DNA of 64,000 nucleotides from Erythrophleum ivorense (Eukaryota > Streptophyta > Magnoliopsida > Fabales > Fabaceae), in contig JAIUCV010000005.1 of assembly GCA_026724425.1 (NCBI GenBank), positions 41,885,784 to 41,949,783 on the forward strand, in the 5' to 3' direction. This document shows positions 1 through 11,699 of the stretch, in pieces. The notes under the pieces are model-generated. The model was not told the DNA's origin. It was given only the letters and a program-made list of their open reading frames with translations, and made no database searches. Within the stretch, counting starts at the first letter, position 1. The number at the start of each line of letters is the position of its first letter. Position numbers and translations under genes: made by a program.

Positions 1-367
1 CCATCAAAGTTTGGGTTCACCGACATTAGAAAATATACACTAAAGGGGTTTTACTAGTCTCGGGTTTACCATAGTTTTTAGGGCATTTGAGAATCTTGGG
101 CAACTCAAATTTCCCATTTAAAAAGCCCTCCTATGTGTTTTTCCAAAAGTTGCACTTATTTACGGAAATGCCATTACATTTGTCAGTTTTCATCACAAAT
201 TGTTTCACCGTCTTAGCTTCATTTTTCTTTCTGTCTAAGCTTGGGATTCTCATTTTTTTGAGTCTAGAATGCTTCCTAAATTGTTGGGAATTTAACTAAG
301 TCATTTAGAGGGACTTGCTTTTGTATCCTGTGAATTTTGTTTGTTTACGGAGAAATCGTACATTACA
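1..367 (-). mobile_element. Giant LTR of the TGTAAC family, truncated by the window edge
   Basis: This closely resembles the right-hand ends of the complete reverse-strand copies at 15671-19219 and 30586-34443, including the conserved block around 115-130 (tttaaaaagccctcc) and the terminal cattaca at 361-367. By comparison with those copies this is the U3 start of a reverse-strand LTR, with the rest lying outside the window. Whether it is solo or part of a full element cannot be seen. It abuts an Athila-like LTR fragment, which is probably its insertion target. Confidence 0.8.
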
Positions 368-655
368 TTTCTCGCATTTTCTTTCATTTTCAAGGAACCA
401 GATATTATAAAATGTATCTTGAGTTACCATACAAGAATCAAGAGATTAACAATCTAATGTTGAATTGAAACCTCAATCCCGCACTAAATCATTAATTCAT
501 GCCTTTAGGATCAATGAACACTAAATTTAATTGATTAATGGATCAATTAGCCTCTGAATTATTATCTTAAAATGTTTAATTAACTAATTAAACTCCAAGA
601 AATGTTTAAATTAGACAATTAAGTACTCAATTTCACTCATGTATTTCATCGAACA
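368..655 (-). repeat. Fragment of the Athila-like LTR family found complete at 50506-53216
   Basis: Read on the reverse strand, this stretch matches about 52640-52890 of the other LTR almost block for block. The shared parts are the segment around aagagattaacaatctaatg, the segment around catcgaacaccct, and the stop-rich AATT-rich stretch between them. The match stops near 655. The left side is cut by the giant LTR at 1-367, so this is a remnant rather than a complete copy. Positions 656-775 could not be assigned. Confidence 0.65.
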
Positions 656-775
656 CCCTCTTTAATGAGTAGACACCTTGCCATATTTATTATTAACCTA
701 TTTTCCTTTCATTAACCCCATTTTGTTAAGGTATGTAGGCAACTATTAGTCAATAATAAATGCCGACCTATTCAA

Positions 776-1300
776 GATAATCCTTAAAGTCTTGTGAAGT
801 GTATTCAACCATATTATTTGACCTTAAGGCCTTAGTCTTTTTCTCACTCTGATTTGCAATGCTGGCCTTCAACTTTTTTAAGGTTTCAAAGACTTCATTC
901 TTCTGCTTTAGGAAGAAAACTGAGCACTGTCCTCTAAAATCATCTATAAAAGTTATATATACATATATATATATATATGCTTCCACCTAAGGAAGGTACA
1001 TTCATAAGACCATACAAGTCTAAATATATCAATTAGAGGTTTTCTGATACTCTCCAAGCTTGGTTTATTAGGAAAGGTAATTTGGTTTGCTTTTTGTTTT
1101 GACATACTTCATAGACAACCTCATTTCCATTCATATTTGGCAAATCATCTACTATGTTTTTGCTTGACAACAACTATAAAGCTGAATAATGTAGCAATAA
1201 CTTAATCTAACATCTATAACTTAAATTGGTCAGCTATAATGACATGTACTAGCAATTTAGTTTAATCCTAATTTGCAAGAAAACTTTTTGAAATCATTTT
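776..1300 (-). pseudogene. Ty1/copia integrase fragment
   Basis: The reverse-strand translation carries copia integrase signatures: a zinc-region remnant ending KQTKLPFPN, then FIDDF and KALRSNNMVEYTS, which is the family's ALRSDNGGEYTS region with substitutions. A TA-dinucleotide run at about 950-978 has expanded inside the codons before FIDDF. The reading stops near 776, before the catalytic glutamate region, RT and RNase H, so the element is 3'-truncated. It continues upstream into the protease and gag pieces at higher coordinates. Confidence 0.75.
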
Positions 1301-1477
1301 ACACTAAGCATTTTGGTGTCATTCATGTCATATACATCATATACATTCTTGTGAAAGTGATGCTTATAATTCTTCTCTAGCAACTGACCCATACTTAAAA
1401 GACTTTGAATGATTTTGGGCACTACAAGAATATCATTAATGATTTTTATACCTATAACAATTACCATAGCTACATCT

Positions 1478-1684
1478 CTATTGCCTTACACTTCCATCTC
1501 CAATTTTCACCTTTGACTTGTAAGTCTTATCCAATGATTGGAACAACACAACTTTGGAAGTCATATGGCAAGTACATCCACTATCAATTAGCCAAGAATC
1601 ATCCTTGATACTTGCTTGATAGTGTTCTTTAGCTTGGAAGACCATAAATACATAATCCTCCTTGGGATCAAAACTTTTAACCAT
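1478..1684 (-). pseudogene. Ty1/copia protease fragment
   Basis: A reverse-strand open stretch contains WLIDSGCTCHMT. This is the copia aspartic protease active site, with D-S-G at about residues 34-36, followed by the usual segment ending in VKIGDG. It lies between the zinc-knuckle end of gag (about 1700-1850) and the integrase fragment, in canonical gag-PR-INT order. There is no continuous polyprotein, and stops and frameshifts separate the pieces. Confidence 0.75.
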
Positions 1685-1699
1685 TTGAGATTTTTAGGG

Positions 1700-2525
1700 T
1701 TGTTTTTTGCCTTTACTTTACATACCTTTTCAACATGGCCCAATTGCTTGAATAATCTACATTCCACACCAAGTTTAAACTAACATTGCTTCTTTGTATG
1801 ACCTTTTTTGTTGTAATGAAAGCAAGGCTAAATTTTTTTTTCTTCCTCTAGAACTTATTCCTTTGCTCTCCCTTCTTCTCTTTATCTTTCTTTTCTCCTA
1901 CTAGTTTCTAATCTCCTTAGCTTACTCGACTCTTTCCTTTTTGATTTGCCAAGTAAGCAGCTTCATTTGACTCAAGTCTATATGCCTTCCTCTACTCCCT
2001 AACTTGAAAGGAGTTCATGAGTTCAACTAAGGTTAACTAAGAAATATCCTTAGAATCTTTCAAAGATGATCTTTGCCTCAAACTTTTCTACTAGGCTAAC
2101 TAACACCTTTTCCACAACCTTTTTTTTTCAAAGAGATCTTCAGTAAACAATCTTATTAGATTCATAATCTTTATGAGCTTATTATTATACACCTTCACTA
2201 ATTTAGCCTTTCTTTTTTTAAGAAGCTCGAACTCTCTTCTTAGATTAAGAATTTGCATTTTCTTGGTTTTCTCACTCTCTTGGAACTCATCTTTAAGCCT
2301 ATCCTAAGCCTTTTCCCTATTTCAAAAGCCATGATTCTTGTGAATATTATCTCAGTCATAGTAACATATATTAAAGGCAAAGTTCTAAACTCCTGCACAT
2401 TCCTCTAAATGATACTTCAACTAAGCCACAATGAGATTGTCTGTCAGTGGAGGAGGATCACTTCCTATTTCCACCACTGCCTATAAATCCAAACCTCTAA
2501 GGTATTCTTGCATCTTCACGAACCA
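1700..2525 (-). pseudogene. Ty1/copia gag, C-terminal two thirds with zinc knuckle
   Basis: Reverse-strand frames show the plant copia gag pattern: KMQEYLRGLDL followed by VEIGSDPPPL, then DRLKDEFQ, then MQILNLRREFELLK and a VNQIRL-like segment (read as IMNLIRLF). A decayed CX2CX4HX4C-like knuckle follows near 1740-1830 (PCFHYNKKGHTKKQC). Several stops, some at expected Trp or Gln positions, show it is dead. The N-terminal part lies beyond a 3.2 kb insertion, at 5710-5870. Confidence 0.7.
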
Positions 2526-5500
2526 TAACTAATAGTTTTAGTGACACAACTAACTTTACTAAATTTCATCTTATATGTTTAAATTGAATATTATAGTAAA
2601 TCACTGTTTAAAGAAACTAAACAACGAAAGATGCTTGAAAATTTTTCTTTTCTTTCATAAAACTTACTAATTTGGTATAATAGTATTTCACTTCTATTAC
2701 ACAAAAGACTAAGTTAGCTTAGAGTTAAAACATAAAAAAGTAGTTTTAAATAATCTTCAATTACTTTTATGTACTAACATTATCACTTTAAATTTGCTTA
2801 TGACCTAAGCTTGGACTTTATTCAACATATAAGATATCAATAGCTCATAAAGACATAACTTAGCCTTACTTTACTTCACATAAATTTTTCCATAACTTGG
2901 CATAAACTTGAACATTCATGTTATTATTTTCTTGATCACAACATATCCAAAATAGTTAATAACTTAATTTACTTTTCTAAAAAAAATTTGTCATAGTTTT
3001 TCTTATATTTTCGGGGGTCTAGACCATCCAAATGGTTACAAATCTCAATCAAAACCTAGTCACAAATCAATTATATATTATATCATCATTTTCTAATGTA
3101 ATCATGCACTTTACAGCTCAATTAGCAACTAGCTCACTCAGTGCAATTCCCATCATATAATGTATCAAATTACATCTTGTTAAGGCTTGGAATACATCAT
3201 CTTGGCTTTAATAACAACATAAACTAAATTTACTCATCTTGGCATTATAATCTCAAAAGTCATTTTCATATATCAAATATGATTCATAACATATCAAATC
3301 TCAAATTACATCATTATATATAAAGAATCTCAGTGTAATTACATCATATCATGTCTCATGCCATCACAAGACTTAATATACATCATAAAATATTTAATCA
3401 TCATAAGATATATTAAAACTAGCTAAAAGTCAAATAGAATCCTTCATTGAATTCTCAACATTAAGGTACAAATTCTTTGCCTTTGCCTTTTCCCTTGTTA
3501 CTTTCTTTATTAGGCATTGGTCAGTAATGGACATAAGGGGAATGATAGTCAAAGCATCCTAATAGAAAATTCCAACATTCAAGCATACATAAAGTTCACC
3601 CATGCAACAAGGAAACAAGCATATATATGAAACTATCTCATAAAAACTAAAGAGTGACTTGCACGTAAACTAGTAAATGGCTAAATACCTAAAAAAACAT
3701 ACATATCTAGGCTAATCTTAACATATGGAAGAATTACTATGCTCAAGTCCCTTATCCTGCTCATACTAGACACCATAAGGCACAACTAGCCAATATAACA
3801 CATAAAACATATCATCCATATCCAACTCTAATAGAAATGTATCAAGTATATGCATATAATTCATACAAGTAACCAAGCACTAAAACAAACGATTATGCAT
3901 AATAAGAAGAAAGGAAATGCTACCTGGCGGGATCTTAGTCTAATGTCAAAACCACTTAAATTTTGTTGCTCAAAACTTCACTTTTCTTAGCCAAGCACAA
4001 ATGATAAGAGTCAACTTCACTTAATGCCTAAAATGTCAAATTACGTATAAACATGGTTAACTAGTATATAATTAAGCCCATTTCAATTTTATATAGTACT
4101 AAGCATAGATTAAAAGCTATTTTAGACACACTTTAAGTCCACTTTTTCATAATTATACTTACTAAAATTCCCATGTATTAATTTCATCATTAAAAGTATT
4201 CATTTTGCCTATTTTTCATGACCTAATCTTTAAGTAAAAGCATTGTCATCATTCCTTCCTCCATTTTTCCTTCATCTAATGCTAAAATTAAGGTTTTTCT
4301 TGTGCACACTTTCATAGCTAAATTAAACTTTCTAAATTCACAAGTTTGACTATAACAACACTTCTCCTATTCATTTGACATTTACTATTCATTTAGTCAT
4401 TTTCTTTATTTGACATACTTAGACATCATGATACTACTTTGAACTACAACAATGTCATACTTTTCTCAACATTGTGACTTCATTTTTATGACATATATAA
4501 CTTATTTAAATAAAAAAAGACTTATTTGGACAGCCATAATCATGATAAAATATAATCTCCATCAATATAGTCAATTAAGCTATTCTTTGAGCTTAATTTT
4601 TCAACATAACAAAATTATAAATTTTTGACACCAAATTTCATTCAAATCATCTTTATAATTCATAATTAAGCAATTTTTATCATCAAAATGGTAAAACAAA
4701 TATCATCACTCTTCACTTGACCAAAAATGAACATATATGCTTAAACTTGGATTTTTCTAAGATTTCGAACCAAATATATGTCATATTTAACATTTTCATC
4801 ATTGTAAACACTAAATTTTACTAAGAAAAGCATCACACTATCTCTCTCTTTAATTGAAATTTCAAGGGTTTTAGGGTTTCTAATTTACACATTTTCATGA
4901 CTTAAAACATATCTTGTTTGAAAGATTTTTTAATGGTGATTCTTTTGGTGTAATTAGATCTTTCAAAGCAGCAATTTCTTCCACTTGGAAAACTATTAAC
5001 TTCAACCTTTCAAGATGATATTTGGGTTAAAAGAAAGCCCTTATGGAGTGGAAGAAGTTTTAGAACTATAAAAAAATAATAAAAAAGTGTCATTTATATA
5101 TCTAAAATTTTTCTTGAATTTTTCTCTCTCTTCCTTCTCCTTATGCCTCCATTTTTGCTGCCTTCATGCTTTAACTGGTCAATGGCGATGGAGAAATGAG
5201 GAAGATGAAGGGTTCTTATAAATAAAAAAATTAATTATGATTAACACTTTTTCAAAATAACAATTTTACCCTTACATGTCTTTTCTTCCATTTTAGCTTA
5301 TAATTCAGTATTTTCTGAACCAATCCACTCCATACAAAATTTCACTTTCTCTTTTACATTAAAGTATAAATTTAGAGTTCTCAGTGGCTTAAAACAGCTC
5401 AAAATAGCTATAATTATAATTTTGCCACTAATTTTCTCAATTTATGTGCAATCCAAATTTTGACCAACAATGACCCTCTGGATAATCTACTCATCTTATT

Positions 5501-5709
5501 TTATCATATTCTAGTGAAAAATATCATATTCTCTTAATATATTTTAAGTTATGAAAATCCACAATTTTCCCTTGTTATAGGGCTAAACTCTTTCTTTTAC
5601 CCCTATTTTGTGTTTTAACTCATTTTACACCCCTTTTTATCATCTTAATTAAGCTCCTAATTCTTCTTACCCTTTTCCTCATATTTATTTTAGGGTCTAG
5701 CTAGTTATA
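2526..5709. mobile_element. Unclassified 3.2 kb AT-rich insertion splitting the copia gag
   Basis: The copia gag N-terminus (5710-5870) and the rest of gag (up to 2525) are separated by about 3.2 kb with no coding signal. The right end reads ctagctagttata and the left end cataactaatag, which resembles decayed TGTAAC/GTTACA LTR tips. A pyrimidine-rich tract (5100-5160) and, on the reverse strand, a TATA-like ttataag near 5215-5225 also look LTR-like. I found no clear TSD, so exact ends and class are uncertain. A solo LTR of another Ty3/gypsy family is the most likely identity. Confidence 0.4.
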
Positions 5710-5870
5710 TAAAAATGCTGGATATAATACTTGGCCATTGAACATACAAAGAGCTCCTACACCAAAGCTACTAGATGATATGGTCTGATGGCTAAGGAAA
5801 CTTTCTTTGCTTGCTTGGAAGGTCTTAGCACTAATTTCTAGTTTTCTCTATTTTTCATAGCCCCTCTAGG
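5710..5870 (-). pseudogene. Ty1/copia gag N-terminal fragment
   Basis: The reverse strand has the start-of-gag pattern SSFGVGALCMFNGQ. This matches the copia gag opening, in which a short Ser/Gly-rich start precedes a phenylalanine-asparagine-glycine substrate-entry motif. It lies just inside the PBS at 5876-5893 and is cut off from the rest of gag by the insertion at 2526-5709. Confidence 0.55.
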
Positions 5871-5875
5871 ATCAA

Positions 5876-5893
5876 GAGAGCTCTAATATCATT
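5876..5893 (-). other. Copia primer-binding site, initiator Met tRNA type
   Basis: On the reverse strand the sequence TGATATTAGAGCTCTC lies directly inside the LTR edge. The canonical plant copia PBS is TGGTATCAGAGC, so two transitions separate them. Position and spacing fit the copia 5' end. Confidence 0.6.
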
Positions 5894-6662
5894 TGTAAGC
5901 TACTGAAACAAAGCAGAAGATGAAAAATAAAGAAAGAACATGTTTTAACAAGCATTTGAAGGAAGAAATATTTTGTTTCATTACACAGGTATTTATACAA
6001 AAAATATATAATTCATTTTCTACCAACTTCCCTCAAACTATGCTAACACATTAAGGCCAAAACTCTCATCTCTCTTCCATCTGATGGCTCAAATAGACAA
6101 TAAGTGGAACCTAATTTTTTCTACCATGATCATTAATCCCTATATGTAGGAATTATAGATATAATTCAATTGCTAAGACGCGTTCAAGTGGTTGTTGTTC
6201 TAAAAAAACCAAATGCACCCAAAAAGCCATATGCGTCTATAATATGATAGTAGATTAAGCCAAGTTTCATAGTAGTGGCTTAGGCTCTTTTGACACGCAC
6301 TCTTGTCTCTAAAAGGATTGCCAAATTTGGTCTTTCAATATGAAACATCTCCTAGAAAGCCCTATAGAATTCCCTTCCTCTTTTGCCTCTACAATTTTAA
6401 TTAATTATGTACTTCAATAAAGAAACTAAATTGAATAAAAGAACCAACAAACCTATAGAGAAATGAAGATTTCATCTTTAAGGCTAAACTGAGGCTTCCA
6501 TCCAACAATAGCCATGTCATTATTTTGCATATCAATGTTGTTAACCTCCAAGTTATAGTATTATATGTCCTAAAGTCATATAAATTTGAATCCTTCCTTA
6601 CTAAAGTGAATGGATGTCTATGATTGCATGCTCTAGACCGCATGTGTTTTGTTCCCTATGTT
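5894..6662 (-). mobile_element. Copia 5' LTR, outer boundary unresolved, then unassigned DNA
   Basis: The inner LTR edge is tgtaagctactg at 5894, which becomes ...CA on the element strand. A reverse-strand TATA box (TATAAAT, plus-strand 5991-5997) precedes a transcript-start-like region. The outer edge may be near 6126, but no second LTR is available to prove it. From there to 6662 I see no recognised gene. The 80-codon reverse ORF at 6401-6643 has no motif I know. Confidence 0.45.
5991..5997 (-). promoter_or_regulatory. TATA box of the copia LTR
   Basis: On the reverse strand the sequence is TATAAAT, about 100 bp from the inner LTR edge. This is the usual placement of the copia U3/R promoter. 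The surrounding sequence is not otherwise TATA-like. Confidence 0.4.
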
Positions 6663-7066
6663 CAGTGGCAGAGCCAAGATCCTGAGTTAGGGGATGCAAT
6701 ATAATTTTAAAAATAATAATTTTTTTTTCAAAAAAAGTGGATTTCATTATAAAAATAAAACCATAAATAATGATAGTTATTTTTTTATAAAATTAATATT
6801 AGTATCAGTAAATAGGTTTAAAATTTTTTGTTAAAGTTTATTGAGTTTAAGTTAAGTTATCACATATCTAAAAAATTTTTAGATTCAATCTGATCTGGGT
6901 TAAAAATCAAGTAGGCTCTCAAAATATAGAGATATAAAGATTAAAGAGTGCAAAATATTAGAATTAGGGGATGCAAAATACTAAAACTTATATCCTCTAC
7001 TTATAATTTTGTCCAAAGTGAGAGGGTGCATATGCACCCCCTCACACTAACGTGGCTCTGCCACTG
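6663..7066. mobile_element. hAT-superfamily MITE with perfect 8-bp TSD
   Basis: The 404-bp element starts CAGTGGCAGAGCCA and ends TGGCTCTGCCACTG, giving a perfect 14-bp terminal inverted repeat. It is flanked on both sides by CCTATGTT (6655-6662 and 7067-7074), the 8-bp duplication typical of hAT elements. The interior is AT-rich, has no transposase ORF, and repeats the subterminal motif ggggatgca near 6690 and 6967. It was presumably mobilised in trans by an autonomous hAT. The flanks rejoin cleanly across the TSD. Confidence 0.92.
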
Positions 7067-7074
7067 CCTATGTT

Positions 7075-7505
7075 CATAAGAGGATCCATTTCCACCACTA
7101 ATAGTTTCTCCATCCTCTTATTCATAATCATATGCAACACATTATTTATATCCATCTTCGATTTGGAAAGGTATGGTTGTCTTTCCAAGTGGAATTAAAA
7201 AAATGAGCGATATGTTGGAAGCAAGGAAGCACGGAAATATTCGTTCCGCAACAAAGAAATTAGGAAAGCCATTGAAAATTATTCACAAGTGCAGCTCAGC
7301 ACTTATTGGACATTGTAAATGTCGAACGATTACATGTTTGTTTAATGTGAGATTTGACATAAAGATCCTTTTGGTTTATTGTTGGTGTAGTTTATCGATG
7401 TAGGAACAACGATGTCCCCAATTATTTTTGCTCGGCTCAGTCTATGCCATCTATTACATGATCAAGCAAATCCTACATTATCTGGACTAGCCTTAATATG
7501 CAATC
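7075..7505. other. Unassigned sequence with one 76-codon ORF
   Basis: An ORF at 7173-7403 on the plus strand is fairly rich in Lys, Cys and Ile and has no motif I recognise. Its short length and lack of a domain make it a probable chance frame or old element remnant. The rest is AT-rich, with nothing identified. Confidence 0.3.
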
Positions 7506-7509
7506 AATC

Positions 7510-7690
7510 AGGGATGGAACCAAAAAAATAATAGGTGGGGCGAAATGTATTACACTATTTTTTGGTGGGCAAAAAATTAGATCTTATATATAGTAATGAA
7601 AAATTTCTAATCTCTAATCATATAAGAAGCTGCTTCATCATACAAGATCAAATTTTTTAAGGGGGCAACTGCCCCTATTTCTTTATTGGA
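7510..7690. repeat. Possible degraded hAT-like nonautonomous element
   Basis: The stretch begins cagggatggaacca and ends near aagggggcaactgccccta. Plant hAT MITEs often have a CAGGGGTGGA-like tip and a GGGGGCAACTGCCCC-like subterminal palindrome. I could not pair the two tips or find an 8-bp TSD, so this is only a resemblance. Confidence 0.3.
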
Positions 7691-9580
7691 GGTTTGCTTT
7701 AGAAGAAAAGAGCCAAAGGAGCTAGAGGATCATGGCACCACTCACTTGCAATTCGCAATACCTAAGTTGAGGCCGCTAAAGTCAATATAAAAGCTGAGCT
7801 CCCCAATCAAAATTTAATATACTCAAATTCAACTAGTGCCTCGTTAGATAGCACATGTACTTCACATGTTTGATAAATTGTTTACAAAGAGAATTATTTA
7901 TTGCATCTCTACAATTAAGCTATTCAATGTCAACTAAGGGATTTTATTTTTTGGATTGTGGCTAATTTGCGTTAATTGTTGTTGTTATTTGAAGTTACAT
8001 TAGGTGTTATGAGTTGTTAAATTCCTATTAGGTGTTTGATGAATTGTTTACAAAGAGAATTGCTTAGTGTATTTTAACAATTCTATTATTTAACGTTAAT
8101 TAAGATATTTTGGTTTGTTATTAGTTGTTAGTAACGTTTGCTTCTCTTGTATTTCAATTTTATTAGTTCAATTAAGTCAATTATTGTATGAGTTTATATT
8201 AGATGCTCAATGCGTTTAGTGAGTTGCCTAATGCTTGTTGAATTGATTTTGACCTTTAGTAATAACTGGGAGGGTTACAAGACTTAAATTTCATTTAATT
8301 ACTTAAGTAATTAGTGAATAAAATCTTTATTGTAAATATTAATCGAAAAGGTATTTACATAAAGATAAATAAAGGTGTAACATAGACCATAAGGCCAATA
8401 ACCACGAAGGTTGAACTTATGTAGTCAAATACAGTCAAGAGTATTTGCAAACTAGGAAGGCACTTTACAATTAACTAGGTTAGCATTTAAACAGCTTAAT
8501 GCAATTTATGGATAATTACTAAAGCAGATTCGGGAGGAAATGCCTTGGAAAATTAAGAATGAATTAGTTTAAGTTAACCAGGAGGAACTGGATAGAATAG
8601 AAATGTGGTTATCCATGATAAATAAGTAAATCGGGCTTGAGTGCCAATAATCTTGATTGAAGGAAAAATTGGAAATTATGTTCTGAGTCATTTAAGTTTT
8701 GTTTTAAACTAGTGTCATTGAGTCCTTTGTCATTTGTTTATGCGGTTTTCAGTCCTTTATAACTTTTGGCGCCTTTTATATGTTTGTTAAATTGTCTATG
8801 TCATTAATCAATAATATATGGGGTGACCTAAGATTCTGGTTGTAAATGTTATTAGTATTTATAATTAGTTTGTATATTAAAAATTTTTTTCAAAAGCTTA
8901 AAATAAATGCAATATTATTCCTCGTGGAATTAACACTCAAGTCACTTTATTATTTAAATAATTAATGTACTTGCTAGTTTATGTCTAAAATAGTCACACC
9001 AAATATGAGTACATTGATTCCATGAGCATTGACTAATAAATATTTTGAATTCGGTACTAAATGGAACAAAACAAAAAAGAAATAGTAATAATAGTTAATT
9101 AATAAATAAAAATAATAAAATACGGTATTACAAATTAATTGCAAACATATTTACAAATAGTAAGATAATTACAGCAATAAAAAATGTTGATTCCCTATGC
9201 CATCCTAATTTCCTAATGTTTAGTTTCCCAGTCTACCTAATCTAGGTTACCTTAGCGACTAGAAAATGAATTTCAATTTAATTGTTTATTCTAATTATAA
9301 AGTACTATGAACGAAAGATACAAGTTAAATAAATTATTTGACTTTCCCTGGTTAACATGAATTTGGAAATATTGTAAAAAAATATTTACCTATAGTTAAA
9401 TTTCTTAGGGAGCAATTTTTCCTCTTGAATCTAGATGATTTAATCTAAATTTAGTTAACCCCTGTATATATCGGTTTTGTTCAAGGTTATTTATCTTTAA
9501 GTTATTAACTTTTATGAAATGATTTAGTTACATATCTTTATCTCTCAATTCCACGTTACAATTACCTAAATTACTGTGTA
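7691..9580. other. AT-rich DNA without recognised gene; one dispersed 40-bp direct repeat
   Basis: No coding motif was found on either strand. A 40-bp block around tgtttgataaattgtttaca occurs at 7867-7906 and again, with a few substitutions, at 8033-8072. The remainder is T/A-rich intergenic-type sequence, possibly decayed element UTR. Confidence 0.4.
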
Positions 9581-9584
9581 AATA

Positions 9585-9890
9585 TTAGGGCGCTAAGAAC
9601 TTTCTATTTACCATTAATCCTTGAGGTGCAAAGACTTTTCTAATTTGTTGTACAAGAAACCTTGTATTTCCACTGGGGATGCCCCCTCCCCCAGTTAAAC
9701 GCCCACCCTTAAAGAGAACCTCGGGCTCAATTAATCTTGATTCATTCATGGGTCTTGGGTGACAAAGGGTTCGGGCTTCCTCGAAATGGATCAAATAGCT
9801 TGAAGATATACGAGGCATCCTTGGGCTACGTTTTGTGTCTATGTATTGGATTTTGCCTATCTTGGACTTAAGTGTGTTTGAACTCTTCAT
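9585..9890 (-). other. Unrecognised 101-codon ORF in a locally GC-richer patch
   Basis: The reverse-strand ORF is richer in Arg, Pro and Gly than its surroundings (for example KGGRLTGGGGIPSGN). It sits in a patch with repeated gggct/cgggct words that continue to about 9970. No domain is evident. It could be a gag or UTR remnant of an LTR element or a fragment of an old gene. I do not assign a function. Confidence 0.25.
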
Positions 9891-9979
9891 CTTGGGCTCT
9901 TCCTTGTGTTATGGTGCCTAATTGACTCACTTGGGCTTTCCTTGTCTTCTAAATCAATTCTTGCCCATCTACAGATAAA

Positions 9980-11690
9980 TTGATTCCACGTTAGGAGTTA
10001 ATCTGATCCAAAAAGCAAATATTATCTTTGAATTTTTTTCATATAAACAAAATAACCTTAAAGAGTACTAAAACAGAAAGAATTAAAGCAATTTAACCAA
10101 CAAGTAAATAAAAAATAATATGAATATAGACAAAATTAGGACTTATCACCAACCAATCTTCTGCCTTGACAACACAGGATACCTTGAAAGTACATCCAAT
10201 GATTACCTTCTTCGTGCTCCCGTTTCAAGTTATCCACTTCCTCCCCAAATGCAAAGTTGCGCTCCTTTCTTGACTATACCAATAGTTTCAATGGGAATTA
10301 TATCCTCTGCAATAAAAAGAAAATAACACAAAGTGGTAAGAATGTATATGGAATTTGCTTTCTCTCTCTACATACATTTTCTTTCTCTCTCTCTCTTTGA
10401 CTACGTTATATATAGTTATTTTGTAATTATAGAAAATTCAAACTTATTTATATTTGGTTAAAAATGCTAAGTTATAAGTTGATAATGCAAATGTAATTTT
10501 GCAAGTGTATATTAAAATATAACTTGCATAACTTATAAATGGTGTAGGTTGGAACCCACACAATATGTCACCTTTTAAATGTGAAGCGAATTGGCAAATT
10601 GGTGGTTTAAAAAAGCACATTCTTTTAATTTAGTCCCTAATTGTTGAACCCTCTTAATTTAATCTTTCAAAAGAATTCCTTTTTTGATATAATGCTCCTG
10701 CAAAGGTAATTAAGGGCAAATTAATAAAATTGATTACGTTGCTTAGTCATGAACACAGGCGTTCATTAAAAGATAAAGTACGTTAAAAGGATGTACATAC
10801 TATTGAAAAAATGCTATGGATAGCAGAATTGTAAATTGGAACCAAACCACAAATACTTTTGGAATATGGCTCGCAGTTGAACCTAGAACCATACTTAAAT
10901 TTTAGAGTATTCTACAAGGCTACAAGGACTAAAAATAACTAGGGTTTTGACCAAGATTAGTTCGAAGAAATTGAAGCCAAGAAACCATTGGGAATTTTGT
11001 ACAAATCTATAGCAAAAAGAGTGTAATATGACTGAAGATTGGGCTTTTTTATTCTTCTACTTAAAGAATAAAAATCCATAACTTGAACAAGAAAGGGAGT
11101 AGTGACTTGATTTTCTCTTGGTTAATGTTTCTTGTGATGTGCAAAATGTGGAAGATGCAGAATATTTTATAATACTCTAAAGCATTATGTTCTAAAATGC
11201 AAATACAATTATTCAAAATAGTAATAATAATAAAGAAGAAAAAAAAACAATAAATGCAATTTGCAAGTGAAAGTGTAAGTAGTATGTATGTAAGTGAAGG
11301 TTATGATGGAGAAGGGGCATGAAGTCAATAAGCTTCCCTTAGTGGTTTAGATAGGATGAAAAGGAATTTGGTCAAATTTCCATTGTTAAAGAATAAATTT
11401 AATACTTTAATGACACTTCATCATTTGATGGACATATGTGCTCAAAGTTAGGTATGCAATTGATTTTTGTTAAGCCACCTTAATATGAGGACAATATTGG
11501 AAGTGAAATTGCTTTAAGGGATCAAATTGAAAAGTTTTAAAAAATAAAGGACTATATTGAGATAATCTACATATTTCACAAACTAAAATGTAATTTTGTT
11601 TTAACCTAGTCCATTTTATTTCTAACCAATATATTCTTTAATTTGTACAATTAGTTTTGGATTTACTTTTAGCCATTTAAATAGTGTGCT
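9980..11690. other. AT-rich intergenic sequence; possible exon-like patch at 10130-10310
   Basis: A more balanced-composition patch at about 10130-10310 reads on the reverse strand as an exon-like segment starting after a tttttattgcag acceptor-like site. It contains AQLCIWGGSG, followed by a stop. I recognise no family. A CT-rich microsatellite lies near 10365-10400. The rest, to about 11690, is plain AT-rich DNA. Confidence 0.25.
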
Positions 11691-11699
11691 AATTCAATC

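Noticed and set aside
9585..9890. 101-codon reverse ORF as a real gene
   Set aside because: No domain, no adjacent coding features, and local composition alone could explain the open frame; reported as unrecognised.
10120..10326. Possible host exon on the reverse strand after an acceptor-like site
   Set aside because: Only a short reading before a stop, no recognised family, and no partner exons found nearby; kept only as a low-confidence patch.
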